From Lewinella sp. LCG006 (lineage in GTDB: Bacteria > Bacteroidota > Bacteroidia > Chitinophagales > Saprospiraceae), in assembly GCF_040784935.1 (NCBI RefSeq), contig NZ_CP160680.1:2698501-2762500 (forward strand): a stretch of DNA of 64,000 nucleotides. The letters run 5' to 3'. Shown in pieces: positions 17,053 to 24,502 of the stretch (within the stretch, counting starts at the first letter, position 1; every line of letters starts with the position of its first letter). The notes beneath the pieces are model-generated. The model was not told the origin of the DNA and did not search any database. It saw nothing but the letters and a program-made list of their open reading frames with translations. Both the position numbers and the translations under genes were made by a program.

Positions 17053-17850
17053 GTGACCTATCGAACTTTCATCAGCCAGTTATTTATTACACTTGGCAGC
17101 TTGCGTGCTGCTGTAGAGCTTATTCGTGAGCGAGAATTATGGCGAGGCATTAATCGCTACAGCTGGGTGTTCAAAGCCCTCTTTATTGTTGGTATCCTGG
17201 TCGGATTATCCTTTCTCATGGAAGTAGGGGGCTGGATTAGTAGTCTTTTTGTGGGCGATACCTCGGTTAACGCCTTCGCCGCAATGGGGACGATGATCAG
17301 CAACATTGCAACGGAAGGATACGAATCCTTTACTTCTGGTTTGTTGAAGTACGTGATCCTGGTACTTTCAGAGGTAGTGGTTTTTCACTTCATGCAACGT
17401 GCACTAGAGGAGATACAAGGGCACCCGGTTCGTACCGATTTTACCGCTTTTTTCAATGCTCAGGTACGGATGATCAAGGTGGCCATTCGGTCGTGGGTGA
17501 TGGAAATTATTGTTTCTGCACTGGTATCTGTAGTGTTCGGGATTTTTGGTTTTATGGACTGGCTGGAAAGCCCTGTTTTGTTTTTCGTGCAATGCTATTT
17601 CTTCGGGCTGGTGATCCTCGATAATTACAACGAACAATTTGGCATGACCATCAAAGAGAGTATGGCCTTCAGTAAATCCTACATGGGAGTTTCGCTGGCT
17701 TTGGGTATTGTCCTTTATCTGTTGATGTTGATCCCGCTGGTAGGCGTGGTAGGAGGTACCATCCTGGTATCCGTAACCGGCGCAATTGTAATGAGTAAAA
17801 TTGCCAAGTTGGAGGTAAGTTCTCCTGAGGCAAAGATCAGTGCTGAATAG
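17053..17850 (+). CDS. Integral membrane protein of unknown function, about 265 aa
   Basis: Several hydrophobic helices are visible: WVFKALFIVGILVGLSFLM, YVILVLSEVVVFHFM, IIVSALVSVVFGIFGFM, LFFVQCYFFGLVIL and a long C-terminal pair ending GGTILVSVTGAIVM. The start is uncertain. The frame is open to an ATG at 16903, but that lies inside the tRNA on the other strand, so GTG 17053 or TTG 17020 is more likely; I use GTG 17053. The family resembles bacterial EI24-like membrane proteins (helix bundle with N-Y-N-E-Q-F loop) but I am not certain. The stop codon directly joins a foldback repeat. Confidence 0.7.
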   Translation: MTYRTFISQLFITLGSLRAAVELIRERELWRGINRYSWVFKALFIVGILVGLSFLMEVGGWISSLFVGDTSVNAFAAMGTMISNIATEGYESFTSGLLKYVILVLSEVVVFHFMQRALEEIQGHPVRTDFTAFFNAQVRMIKVAIRSWVMEIIVSALVSVVFGIFGFMDWLESPVLFFVQCYFFGLVILDNYNEQFGMTIKESMAFSKSYMGVSLALGIVLYLLMLIPLVGVVGGTILVSVTGAIVMSKIAKLEVSSPEAKISAE

Positions 17851-18063
17851 AGTTGTTCTGCTGGGGGCTGTTTTAGCGAAAGCGATAAAATTTTATTCTG
17901 AACGAGGCAGATTTTGCAGCCGAACCTGCCTGCAAGGCCAGCTTGCTGGCAGGCAGGTGCGGGCACCACGTAGTAGCCGCGAAGCGAATTCGGCGAAAAA
18001 TCTAACGAAGCTCAGGATGAAATTTTCCGCTTGCAGCAAAACTTGTCCCAGCAGAACAACTCT
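17849..18063. repeat. Foldback repeat, family B (215 bases)
   Basis: The ends AGAGTTGTTCTGCTGGG (17849-17865) and CCCAGCAGAACAACTCT (18047-18063) are perfect 17-base inverted repeats. The similarity continues inward for about 40 more bases at roughly 75%. The centre has the GC-rich palindromic unit 17928-17958, whose 31 bases recur exactly, inverted, at 38546-38576. The left end overlaps the TAG stop codon of the membrane protein gene. Confidence 0.8.
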
Positions 18064-18111
18064 AATAAACAGAGCTTTCGCCAAAGTACGTATAAGGATA
18101 CAGGTCGCTTC

Positions 18112-18260
18112 GCTCCCTTTTGGGTAGAGGGTATGGAGATGGAAAGACCAAGTCCCTTTACCCTCTACCTCAAGGGCGATGCAATCGCTCCGCATCTCCT
18201 GTCCGCTGCCAGGCAGGCCTGTCCGCTGGCCAGGCGGGCCTGTCTGAAAAGCCAAGGAGG
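18112..18260. repeat. Foldback unit of family C with adjoining GC-rich palindromes
   Basis: CGCTCCCTTTTGGGTAGAGG (from 18112) is an imperfect inverted partner of ACCCTCTACCTCAAGGGCG (18159-18177). Related sequence occurs at 18969-18995 and around 22688-22790. It is followed by two CCTGTCCGCTG(G)CCAGGC-type GC-rich palindromes at about 18199-18242. It fills the gap before the convergent DUF2911 gene. No gene is seen in 17851-18267. Confidence 0.6.
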
Positions 18261-18267
18261 CAGCTTA

Positions 18268-18846
18268 CTAGAACTTGATCGGCACGCGTACGACTGTGTT
18301 GTCCCAGCCAATGACCATGTGCGCCCCATCTTCGGCTTCTTCGAAGATGATTCCCATGGCTTCGATCGTGTTTTTGACGGTGCTGGTAGGTACGGTGATC
18401 TCCGCTACACTACTGTCTTCGGGCTTAAACACATAATGTCCCCACCCGTCGAGATCGAGACTGAAGTAGATGGTCCATTCTTTTTCGTTGACCATAGCGT
18501 AGACGGTATAACGACCAGCACGGACAGGTTGGTCGCCAATTTTTACATCCCGCATGAAGGTGATTTCTGTCGCCTCATTGGCACCAATACGCCACATTTC
18601 ACCATATTTGATGAGTTCACCGAAGACGATGCGCTCTTTTTTCTGTGGGCGAGAGTAAATGACCCGCATGATGGGTTCACCAGCGAGTTTCTCTTCGGGG
18701 GTTTTGGCAAAATTGCGGAAAGCTGCTCGTTGAGGATAGTAGGACATGTCCATGGGGCTTTTGTCCAGGTCTGGAAACTCTTGTGCCATCAGGCTAGGAG
18801 CAATTCCCATGAGCATAATTAACAGTAGTGGGGCAAAATTCTTCAT
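18268..18846 (-). CDS. DUF2911 family secreted protein
   Basis: 192 residues with a signal peptide ending SLMAQ. Conserved DUF2911 features are present: SYYPQRAAFRNF, VIYSRPQKKER, a strongly conserved YGEMWRIGANEATEI block and GRYTVYAMVNEKEWTIYF. The family is widespread in Bacteroidota, secreted, and has no known activity. It is transcribed away from the YcxB-like gene. Confidence 0.9.
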   Translation of the reverse strand: MKNFAPLLLIMLMGIAPSLMAQEFPDLDKSPMDMSYYPQRAAFRNFAKTPEEKLAGEPIMRVIYSRPQKKERIVFGELIKYGEMWRIGANEATEITFMRDVKIGDQPVRAGRYTVYAMVNEKEWTIYFSLDLDGWGHYVFKPEDSSVAEITVPTSTVKNTIEAMGIIFEEAEDGAHMVIGWDNTVVRVPIKF

Positions 18847-18960
18847 AAGTTAACTTAGTTTTGTGATGGTAGGAGTTTTAACGATTCTTAATAGAACGTA
18901 TAAAGTAAGGAATTGGTTAAGCTGGCCTTTGGTATTTGCTAATGGTCGAGCCTTTCTGAA

Positions 18961-19010
18961 CAGCCATCCCTCTACCCTCTACATCAAGGGCGCGAATTAG
19001 CCCGTACCAG
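18961..19010. repeat. Partial copy of family C repeat
   Basis: CATCCCTCTACCCTCTACAT followed by CAAGGGCG matches the right half of the family C unit at 18154-18178 (CCCTTTACCCTCTACCTCAA then GGGCG). The left arm is degraded. It lies in the divergent gap between the DUF2911 gene and the YcxB-like gene. Confidence 0.5.
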
Positions 19011-19079
19011 CTACTGATTTTCGTCGAACGTCCAGTCAAGAGATTGGTGGGGAATTTTATTTTATAAAAAAGAAAGATC

Positions 19080-19583
19080 ATGAAGATTCACCTCAAGTAC
19101 GAACATACTCCCGAATTGGCCTATGATTTTGCCATTCACTATTGGAAATCGAAGCGTTTGCTAAAACTCATTTTCGGAGCCATTGTGGTAGTGCTGTTGG
19201 TACAGCTGGTGATCACCTTCGTGAGAGACGGCAGCGGCGAGGAAGCATTGAAAATCCTGATGCCCATCGGGATGATTCTGGTCATCTGGTTGTGGTTGAT
19301 ACCCGCCAGCTTGAAGAAGCAACTTCAGCGTGCCGATCAGCAAAGCAAATTGGGTACTGCTCGGGAGATGATCTTCGAGGAGGAAGAAATGCTGATCAAG
19401 ACCGCCAATTCTGAGTCTACCTTTGATTATGAAGGCTTGCTGCATTACGGGGCTTCGGATAAGTGCTACTTCTTGTATATTGGTACCAACCAGGCCATGA
19501 TTATTCCTAAAGCTGCTTTTGGTCCTGGGGAGGAAGAGGCGTTTCGGGAGTTGTTGCTGAGGAAGGAGGTGCCGTTTTTGTAA
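19080..19583 (+). CDS. YcxB-like membrane protein, 167 aa
   Basis: Two transmembrane helices (LLKLIFGAIVVVLLVQLVI and ILMPIGMILVIWLWLIP, residues about 28-50 and 59-77) are followed by a cytoplasmic YcxB-like domain. That domain has the typical F-E-E-E-E-M-L-I-K and YFLYIGTNQAMIIPKAAF strands. The function of the family is unknown. The start ATG follows an A-rich leader. Nothing in the neighbourhood suggests a partner. Confidence 0.8.
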   Translation: MKIHLKYEHTPELAYDFAIHYWKSKRLLKLIFGAIVVVLLVQLVITFVRDGSGEEALKILMPIGMILVIWLWLIPASLKKQLQRADQQSKLGTAREMIFEEEEMLIKTANSESTFDYEGLLHYGASDKCYFLYIGTNQAMIIPKAAFGPGEEEAFRELLLRKEVPFL

Positions 19584-19710
19584 AATTTAATAACTCGTCG
19601 ATAATTTCAATCTTCTCGCCGAAAGAACTGTTGTAGTGCTCAGATTTACAGTAGTTTAGTGATGTATTCAATAGAGAACACCTATTCAATCACCACTAAA
19701 TCTACCCATT

Positions 19711-19977
19711 ATGAGCTTCATGATTTCAGCCAGCCAGATGATTAATAGCAATCGTCGTTTGCAGCGCAAGCGCAATGTAGGATTTCGGAATACCGGCTTG
19801 CCTTTGGCAAAAATAAGCGACGAAATCTTGGAGCCTGTATCGCCAATTATCGCTCAGCGGTTTAAGGCGCAAATGGAGAGCGACCGTCAGCGGACGGAAA
19901 TGATCACCGGCCTTCTATTGATCCTTGTTTTTGGAGTCAGTGCTGCGGTCCTCCTGTTGATGACCGGATTCTTCTAA
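19711..19977 (+). CDS. Small protein with C-terminal transmembrane helix, 88 aa
   Basis: The first 65 residues are basic and hydrophilic (NRRLQRKRNVGFRNT), and the last 23 form one hydrophobic helix (MITGLLLILVFGVSAAVLLL). This suggests a tail-anchored or single-pass protein. It is followed by a good terminator 38 bases later, which supports a real transcript. I do not recognise the family. Confidence 0.6.
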   Translation: MSFMISASQMINSNRRLQRKRNVGFRNTGLPLAKISDEILEPVSPIIAQRFKAQMESDRQRTEMITGLLLILVFGVSAAVLLLMTGFF

Positions 19978-20015
19978 AAAAAATTATTACTAGATAGTGT
20001 AGTATTATTGTCGTT

Positions 20016-20047
20016 GCCTGAGCCAGGAAACTGGTTCAGGCTTTTTT
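20016..20047 (+). terminator. Rho-independent terminator
   Basis: GCCTGAGCCAG-GAAA-CTGGTTCAGGC forms an 11-base stem (one G-U pair) with a GAAA tetraloop at 20016-20041, followed by TTTTTT. It serves the 88-aa gene and also lies just past the stop of the convergent SIMPL-domain gene. Confidence 0.8.
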
Positions 20048-20049
20048 AT

Positions 20050-20934
20050 TTACCTCACCAGATCATAAATTACACTCAAACCTAAGTTGTATTGAATGCC
20101 AATAACTGGAGCTATTTCATCCATTGCCTTGTCTACGCCTAACCTATTTTGCGCTCCCTCATAGTAAAAGGTCTTGTCCTTGCGCACTGTTTTTTTGACG
20201 TAGTTTCCTGAGTAATTAGTATTGACCACCGAGCTTTCAAATGCTTCATCGTATTGCTTGTACATGCTTTGAGGGTTATGTACGCCAAAATTATCCTGCA
20301 CAATTCTGTAGGTGTCTGAAATCCTGATAGAGCTGTGTTTTGAGAATTTCCCCTTTCTATCTTCGATCACTTTCATGGCTTCGTCAAATAGCCCGTCGTA
20401 TATTTTATCGAGATCATCATTGAAATATTCAACTTTGATGATGTCATAAATTTCTTGTTTGGAGGCCAGCTCAATGATTTCGTCGATGACGGCCAGCTTT
20501 CGTAGCTTTATGATAAGGTTTTTTCTGATTTCAAAGCCATCAAAAAACTCGGTGATCACGTTGCCTTCGATACTGTGATCATACACCTTGGTTTGCGAAA
20601 TAAAATCAGCGTAAACGTCTTCTTCTTTAATGCCAATTTTTCCGAGGTCTGTCAGAAACAAATCTATCCTGTTGTTTAGATCTTGGTTACAAGCAACAAC
20701 TGTTTTTGCCTCTCCTTTTACGCCAACCGTCATCAAGTAATAGTCGGCTTCTTTATTCAGCAGCACATTTGCGTTGATAATTAAGGTAGAGTCTGTTGAA
20801 ACAAAGCTGCTCTTGTTGACGGAGACAGGCGTCTGGTTCCGGTTGTTGTTTTGGTAAACCTGGTTGCCTGCTATTTGAGCATAGGAAATGGTACTCCATA
20901 TTGTCAAGAGGATAATTGTGAGGTGTTGTTTCAT
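20050..20934 (-). CDS. SIMPL (DUF541) domain protein, secreted
   Basis: 294 residues with a signal peptide (LTIILLTIWSTISYAQ). The central part has the SIMPL pattern: a first strand with INANVLLNKEADYYLMTVGV, a helix with NQDLNNRIDLFLTDLGKIGI, EEDVYADFISQTKVYD, a GFEIRKNLIIKLR strand and a DEAMKVIEDRKGKFSK helix. The family is periplasmic or outer-membrane associated with poorly known roles. Assignment is from pattern only. It lies 31 bases downstream of porQ on the same strand and may be co-transcribed. Confidence 0.65.
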   Translation of the reverse strand: MKQHLTIILLTIWSTISYAQIAGNQVYQNNNRNQTPVSVNKSSFVSTDSTLIINANVLLNKEADYYLMTVGVKGEAKTVVACNQDLNNRIDLFLTDLGKIGIKEEDVYADFISQTKVYDHSIEGNVITEFFDGFEIRKNLIIKLRKLAVIDEIIELASKQEIYDIIKVEYFNDDLDKIYDGLFDEAMKVIEDRKGKFSKHSSIRISDTYRIVQDNFGVHNPQSMYKQYDEAFESSVVNTNYSGNYVKKTVRKDKTFYYEGAQNRLGVDKAMDEIAPVIGIQYNLGLSVIYDLVR

Positions 20935-20965
20935 CGAAGGCTAGGTTTTAAAAGACACAAAAGAT

Positions 20966-22009
20966 TTACCGAAACTCTTTGATATTCGTTCCGATGGTCA
21001 AATGATTGACGCCGCCACCGAGATGGAAGTTGGTTCGGCCATAGTCCAGGCGGAAACGGTTGATTTTTACCCCGGCGCCAAAGGTAAATCCTGCCAGACT
21101 ACGGTATTCGTTGATGCTAAGTTCTTTGCGCATCAGGTGGCTATAGCCAAAACGTAGTCGGAAATTGTCTTTCTTACCCATAAAGAGTTCCCCATTGAAA
21201 ACGAAGTGGCGGGCAAAGTTGTCGAACCAAATCTCTGTATCGCTCTGCTCCGTATCTACATCGCCAAAAAGGAGCGTTGTCTCTGTGGAGTTGGGATCAT
21301 CGTAGAGGATGTTCCAGCGATCGAGGTAACGGTAGACGAGGGAAAATTGGAAGGGTAAGTATCTTAGTCGTTTGCTGATGCCGGCTTGCAACTCAAAGGG
21401 GAGTGGCTCTACATTGCCTTCCCGGTAAGTACTCAGTTGGCGGCCAGCATTGCGGGCGACCATGGTGAGAACCAGGTTTTTAGCGGTATCCTGGTACAGT
21501 AGGCTGAGATCGGCGACAATCCCTGTGGAGGTATAACTTTCCAGTCGAGACGTGACGAAACGCAGGTTGATGCCTCCTCTTAGCCGTTCGGCCAGTTGCC
21601 TGCCAGCACCGATGCTGATGCCATACTCCGCCGCTTTGAAATCTCCTTCGACCAGGCCCAGGTTGTTGGTCAGGTCGAAAGTGCCATAGTTGGCGTAGCG
21701 AATCCCGCCAGAAAAGGTAGTTTGCCACTTTTGATGGTAGTAGCCTCCCGTCGCATAGCCGTATTGCACATCACCCGGATGAAAAGCATGGCTAAAAGAA
21801 AGCTGTTGGTGCATCAGTGGGTTGAGCACTGCCGGGTTGGTAGCGCCCAGGTTGATATCATCATCGAGTACCGCAATATGTGTTCCCCCAAGGGCCGAAA
21901 TCCTGGCAGAAGGCGCAAAATTGAGGAATTCATAAGTAAACAATCCACCCACCTGAGCGGCAAGCAGAGAGGAAAAACAAATGGCTAGGGAGAGTAGTAG
22001 TAAACGCAT
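20966..22009 (-). CDS. porQ: Type IX secretion system protein PorQ
   Basis: 347 residues from ATG 22009, chosen because it opens a signal peptide (RLLLLSLAICFSSLLAAQ); the frame extends to 22051 but would overlap the preceding gene. The mature start GGLFTYEFLNFAPSARISAL with the ALGG motif is the PorQ signature, followed by an outer-membrane barrel-like body. PorQ is needed for sorting and attaching type IX cargo at the outer membrane. Its start is 2 bases past the stop of the MORN-type lipoprotein gene, so the two are co-transcribed. Confidence 0.9.
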   Translation of the reverse strand: MRLLLLSLAICFSSLLAAQVGGLFTYEFLNFAPSARISALGGTHIAVLDDDINLGATNPAVLNPLMHQQLSFSHAFHPGDVQYGYATGGYYHQKWQTTFSGGIRYANYGTFDLTNNLGLVEGDFKAAEYGISIGAGRQLAERLRGGINLRFVTSRLESYTSTGIVADLSLLYQDTAKNLVLTMVARNAGRQLSTYREGNVEPLPFELQAGISKRLRYLPFQFSLVYRYLDRWNILYDDPNSTETTLLFGDVDTEQSDTEIWFDNFARHFVFNGELFMGKKDNFRLRFGYSHLMRKELSINEYRSLAGFTFGAGVKINRFRLDYGRTNFHLGGGVNHLTIGTNIKEFR

Positions 22010-22011
22010 AT

Positions 22012-22629
22012 TTAATCCTGCTTTTCTTCTGCTGACCAGGTAGTAGTGCATCGTCCGCTAACGCATTCCATCGTGCGGATAAGCGCTCCCTGCTCGTCAT
22101 AAATTTTTAATTCGCCGTGTTCAAAATCTCCGTTGAGGTAGGTACCTTCTGCGGCGAGTTTACCATTGCGGTGATACTCGACAAAAGGACCGTTTTCCAG
22201 GTTTTCTGAAAAAGCGACAGATTCCTTGAGTTGGCCATTGTCATAATACGTTTTCCAAGTACCTGTCATCTCGTTGTTCACGTATTGGCCTTCCTGTTTC
22301 AGCATACCATTTTCATGGTAAAGGCGGTAGGGGCCATCGAAAATGCCAGCGCGGTAATTTTCGATAATGCTGGTATCTCCGCTGGACGTAAAGAGGATAC
22401 GTTGACCGTCAAGGGTATCTGATTGGTAGTGGGCCACTTCTACCAATACGCCGTCGGCGGAGGTGGTATAGGCCCAGCCCTCCCGGGCAAAGTCAGTTTT
22501 GCGGCGTTCAAAACGAATGGAATTACCGAATTCATCTTGTTCCGTAACTTCTTCGATATTGCTTCCGCAGGAAGGAAAGAGAAAAAGGGCTACTGTAAAG
22601 CCAACTAGAAACGCGAACCATCTGTCCAA
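22012..22629 (-). CDS. MORN-repeat lipoprotein (YwqK-like)
   Basis: 205 residues. The N-terminus is a lipoprotein signal (ALFLFPSC). It contains at least four MORN_2/YwqK-type repeats with the N-G-x-L-K-x-E-G-x-Y pattern, for example ENGMLKQEGQYVNNEMTGTW and DNGQLKESVAFSENLENG. Such repeats are common in Bacteroidota surface lipoproteins; the antitoxin label attached to some relatives does not apply here, because no toxin gene is adjacent. It is the first gene of a pair with porQ. Confidence 0.8.
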   Translation of the reverse strand: MDRWFAFLVGFTVALFLFPSCGSNIEEVTEQDEFGNSIRFERRKTDFAREGWAYTTSADGVLVEVAHYQSDTLDGQRILFTSSGDTSIIENYRAGIFDGPYRLYHENGMLKQEGQYVNNEMTGTWKTYYDNGQLKESVAFSENLENGPFVEYHRNGKLAAEGTYLNGDFEHGELKIYDEQGALIRTMECVSGRCTTTWSAEEKQD

Positions 22630-22687
22630 GGTGTATATTGTTTAATTAACAATGATGCCAAAGGCTGTATAGGGTTTGGCCGCTTTG

Positions 22688-22790
22688 CGCCCTTTGGGTA
22701 TAGCGTAGAAAGGAGGGAGTACTTGTTGATCCAGCATCTCTTCTCCTGGATTTACAAAATCCTTCTACCCTTTACCTCAAGGGGCGATAA
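22688..22790. repeat. Foldback repeat, family C, second copy
   Basis: GCGCCCTTTGGGTATAGCG (22688 on) and CTACCCTTTACCTCAAGGGG (22769-22788) form imperfect inverted arms matching the family C unit at 18112-18180. It adjoins family A copy 3, which begins 22 bases later. Confidence 0.55.
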
Positions 22791-22812
22791 CATCGTCCTG
22801 CATCCCTCTACA

Positions 22813-22954
22813 GAACAGCACGAAAATAAAAAGCGATTTTGTTTTCCAAATAGTTAAATAAGCACTTCATTTCAAGCCCGTCTGGCCAGCCGGACAGGCG
22901 TTTTAACTATTTGGAAAACTTGAGAAAAATCGCAGTTTATTTTCTGCGCAATAC
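22813..22954. repeat. Foldback repeat, family A, copy 3
   Basis: 142 bases, in opposite orientation to copy 1. It runs from GAACAGCACGAAAATAAAAA to TTTATTTTCTGCGCAATACT, with arms GTTTTCCAAATAGTTAAA and TTTTAACTATTTGGAAAAC and the core CGTCTGGCCAGCCGGACAGG. Together with the family C unit it fills the 422-base gap 22630-23051, which has no gene. Confidence 0.85.
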
Positions 22955-23027
22955 TACGTAAAAATAGCCAGCACAATTGAATAACGACAAGCCTTGAGGC
23001 AGATTGTTCGCGTTAACACCTGTGGGA

Positions 23028-23053
23028 AGACTAAAAATGTCGTCTTTTAGTCT
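23028..23053 (-). terminator. Hairpin terminator of the UDP-glucose dehydrogenase gene
   Basis: On the minus strand AGACTAAAA pairs with TTTTAGTCT across an 8-base loop, and the right arm includes a T-run. The stop codon overlaps the hairpin. Confidence 0.45.
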
Positions 23054-24365
23054 ATTGCACGATGGTTCGCCCGATACTTTCGTAGATAAACCCTTTTTCT
23101 TCCATCAATTCCAATGGGTAGAGGTTACGACCATCGAAAATGATAGGCTCCTTGAGCAGTTCTTTCATCACCTGAAAGCTGGGGGTGCGGAATACACTCC
23201 ATTCTGTAGCGATAGCAAGCGCATCAGCACCGATGAGCGCCTCGTATTGGTCTTCGCAGAAGTGGACTTTGTCGCCGAAAATGGCTTTTACATTTTCCAT
23301 AGCTTCTGGATCAAAGGCACGGATGTTAGCACCTGCGGCTAATAATGCTTCGATGGTATAAATGGCGGGTGCTTCCCGAATATCATCGGTGTTGGGTTTA
23401 AAGGCCAAGCCCCACAGGCCGATGGTTTTGCCTTCCAGGTTATCACCGTAGCGAGCTTTGATCTTGTCGACCAGGCGCATCCGTTGTTGGTGATTGACGG
23501 ACATGACGGACTTGAGAATACGAAAATCGTAATCGTACATGTCCGATGTTTTCGCCAGTGCCTGTACATCTTTGGGGAAACAACTGCCGCCGTACCCTAC
23601 ACCAGGAAAGAGGAAGCGTTTGCCGATGCGGGTATCACTGCCCATACCATGGCGAACCATGTCGACATTGGCACCTACCTTCTCGCAAAGGTTGGCAATT
23701 TCGTTCATGAAGGTAATGCGAGTGGCCAGGTAGGAGTTGGCCGCGTACTTGGTCATTTCCGCCGAGCGTTCGTCCATAAAGATGATCGGATTGCCCTGGC
23801 GCACGAATGGTTCGTACAGTTGGCGCATATTTTTTCTCGCCCGTTCGGAGTTGGTGCCAATGACGACGCGATCGGGTTTTAAAAAATCTTCGACAGCTAC
23901 GCCTTCCCGCAAAAATTCGGGATTGGAGACCACGTCAAACAAGTCCGTTGGCAGGTGTTTGGCCAGGGTATCGTGTACGCGTTCGGCTGTGCCTACGGGT
24001 ACGGTACTTTTATCAACAATCGTTTTATACGAAGTAATGATATGGCTAAGTTGGTCGGCTACGCCCAAGATGTAAGAAAGATCGGCAGAGCCATCTTCAC
24101 CTGGAGGAGTAGGAAGGGCCAGGAAAATGATCTCGGCGTTTTCCACGGCTTTGGCCAAATCGGTGGTAAATGAGAGCCGCCCTTGACGGGTATTGCGCTC
24201 GAAAAGTAACTCGAGACCTGGCTCGTAAATTGGAACCTCCCCGGCTTGCATGCGGGCTACCTTTTTGGCGTCAATATCTACACAGATAACATTATTGCCC
24301 GTTTCGGCAAAGCATGTACCGGACACTAAACCTACATAACCGGTACCAACTACTGCGATGTTCAT
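23052..24365 (-). CDS. ugd: UDP-glucose 6-dehydrogenase
   Basis: 437 residues. Oxidises UDP-glucose to UDP-glucuronate with two NAD+, for polysaccharide synthesis in the cytoplasm. The N-terminal Rossmann domain shows GTGYVGLVSGTCFAETG. DKSTVPVGT and NPEFLREG follow, then the active-site cysteine in GVGYGGSCFPKD, and the C-terminal UDP-binding domain with GLAFKPNTDDIREAP. Length is normal. No other capsule gene is nearby. A good -7 box lies 50 bases upstream. Confidence 0.97.
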   Translation of the reverse strand: MNIAVVGTGYVGLVSGTCFAETGNNVICVDIDAKKVARMQAGEVPIYEPGLELLFERNTRQGRLSFTTDLAKAVENAEIIFLALPTPPGEDGSADLSYILGVADQLSHIITSYKTIVDKSTVPVGTAERVHDTLAKHLPTDLFDVVSNPEFLREGVAVEDFLKPDRVVIGTNSERARKNMRQLYEPFVRQGNPIIFMDERSAEMTKYAANSYLATRITFMNEIANLCEKVGANVDMVRHGMGSDTRIGKRFLFPGVGYGGSCFPKDVQALAKTSDMYDYDFRILKSVMSVNHQQRMRLVDKIKARYGDNLEGKTIGLWGLAFKPNTDDIREAPAIYTIEALLAAGANIRAFDPEAMENVKAIFGDKVHFCEDQYEALIGADALAIATEWSVFRTPSFQVMKELLKEPIIFDGRNLYPLELMEEKGFIYESIGRTIVQ

Positions 24366-24414
24366 GTTTTATTCCGTTTTTTGGGTATATTTCGTTTAAT
24401 GATGTATCTGGCCG

Positions 24415-24422
24415 CAAAGGTA
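24415..24422 (-). promoter_or_regulatory. Candidate -7 box for ugd
   Basis: TACCTTTG on the minus strand matches TAnnTTTG and would give a leader of about 45 bases. No TTTG is seen at the expected upstream distance. Confidence 0.35.
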
Positions 24423-24502
24423 AATAATTGTTAGGGCTTATTATACGCTTGAGCAGCGCCGTTCTTCAGACGTAAAATTATCTATAAAGACACCAGGTGT
24501 AT

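Noticed and set aside
22012-22629. YwqK-type antitoxin function for the MORN lipoprotein
   Set aside because: No toxin gene is adjacent. The lipoprotein signal and the partnership with porQ suggest an envelope role.
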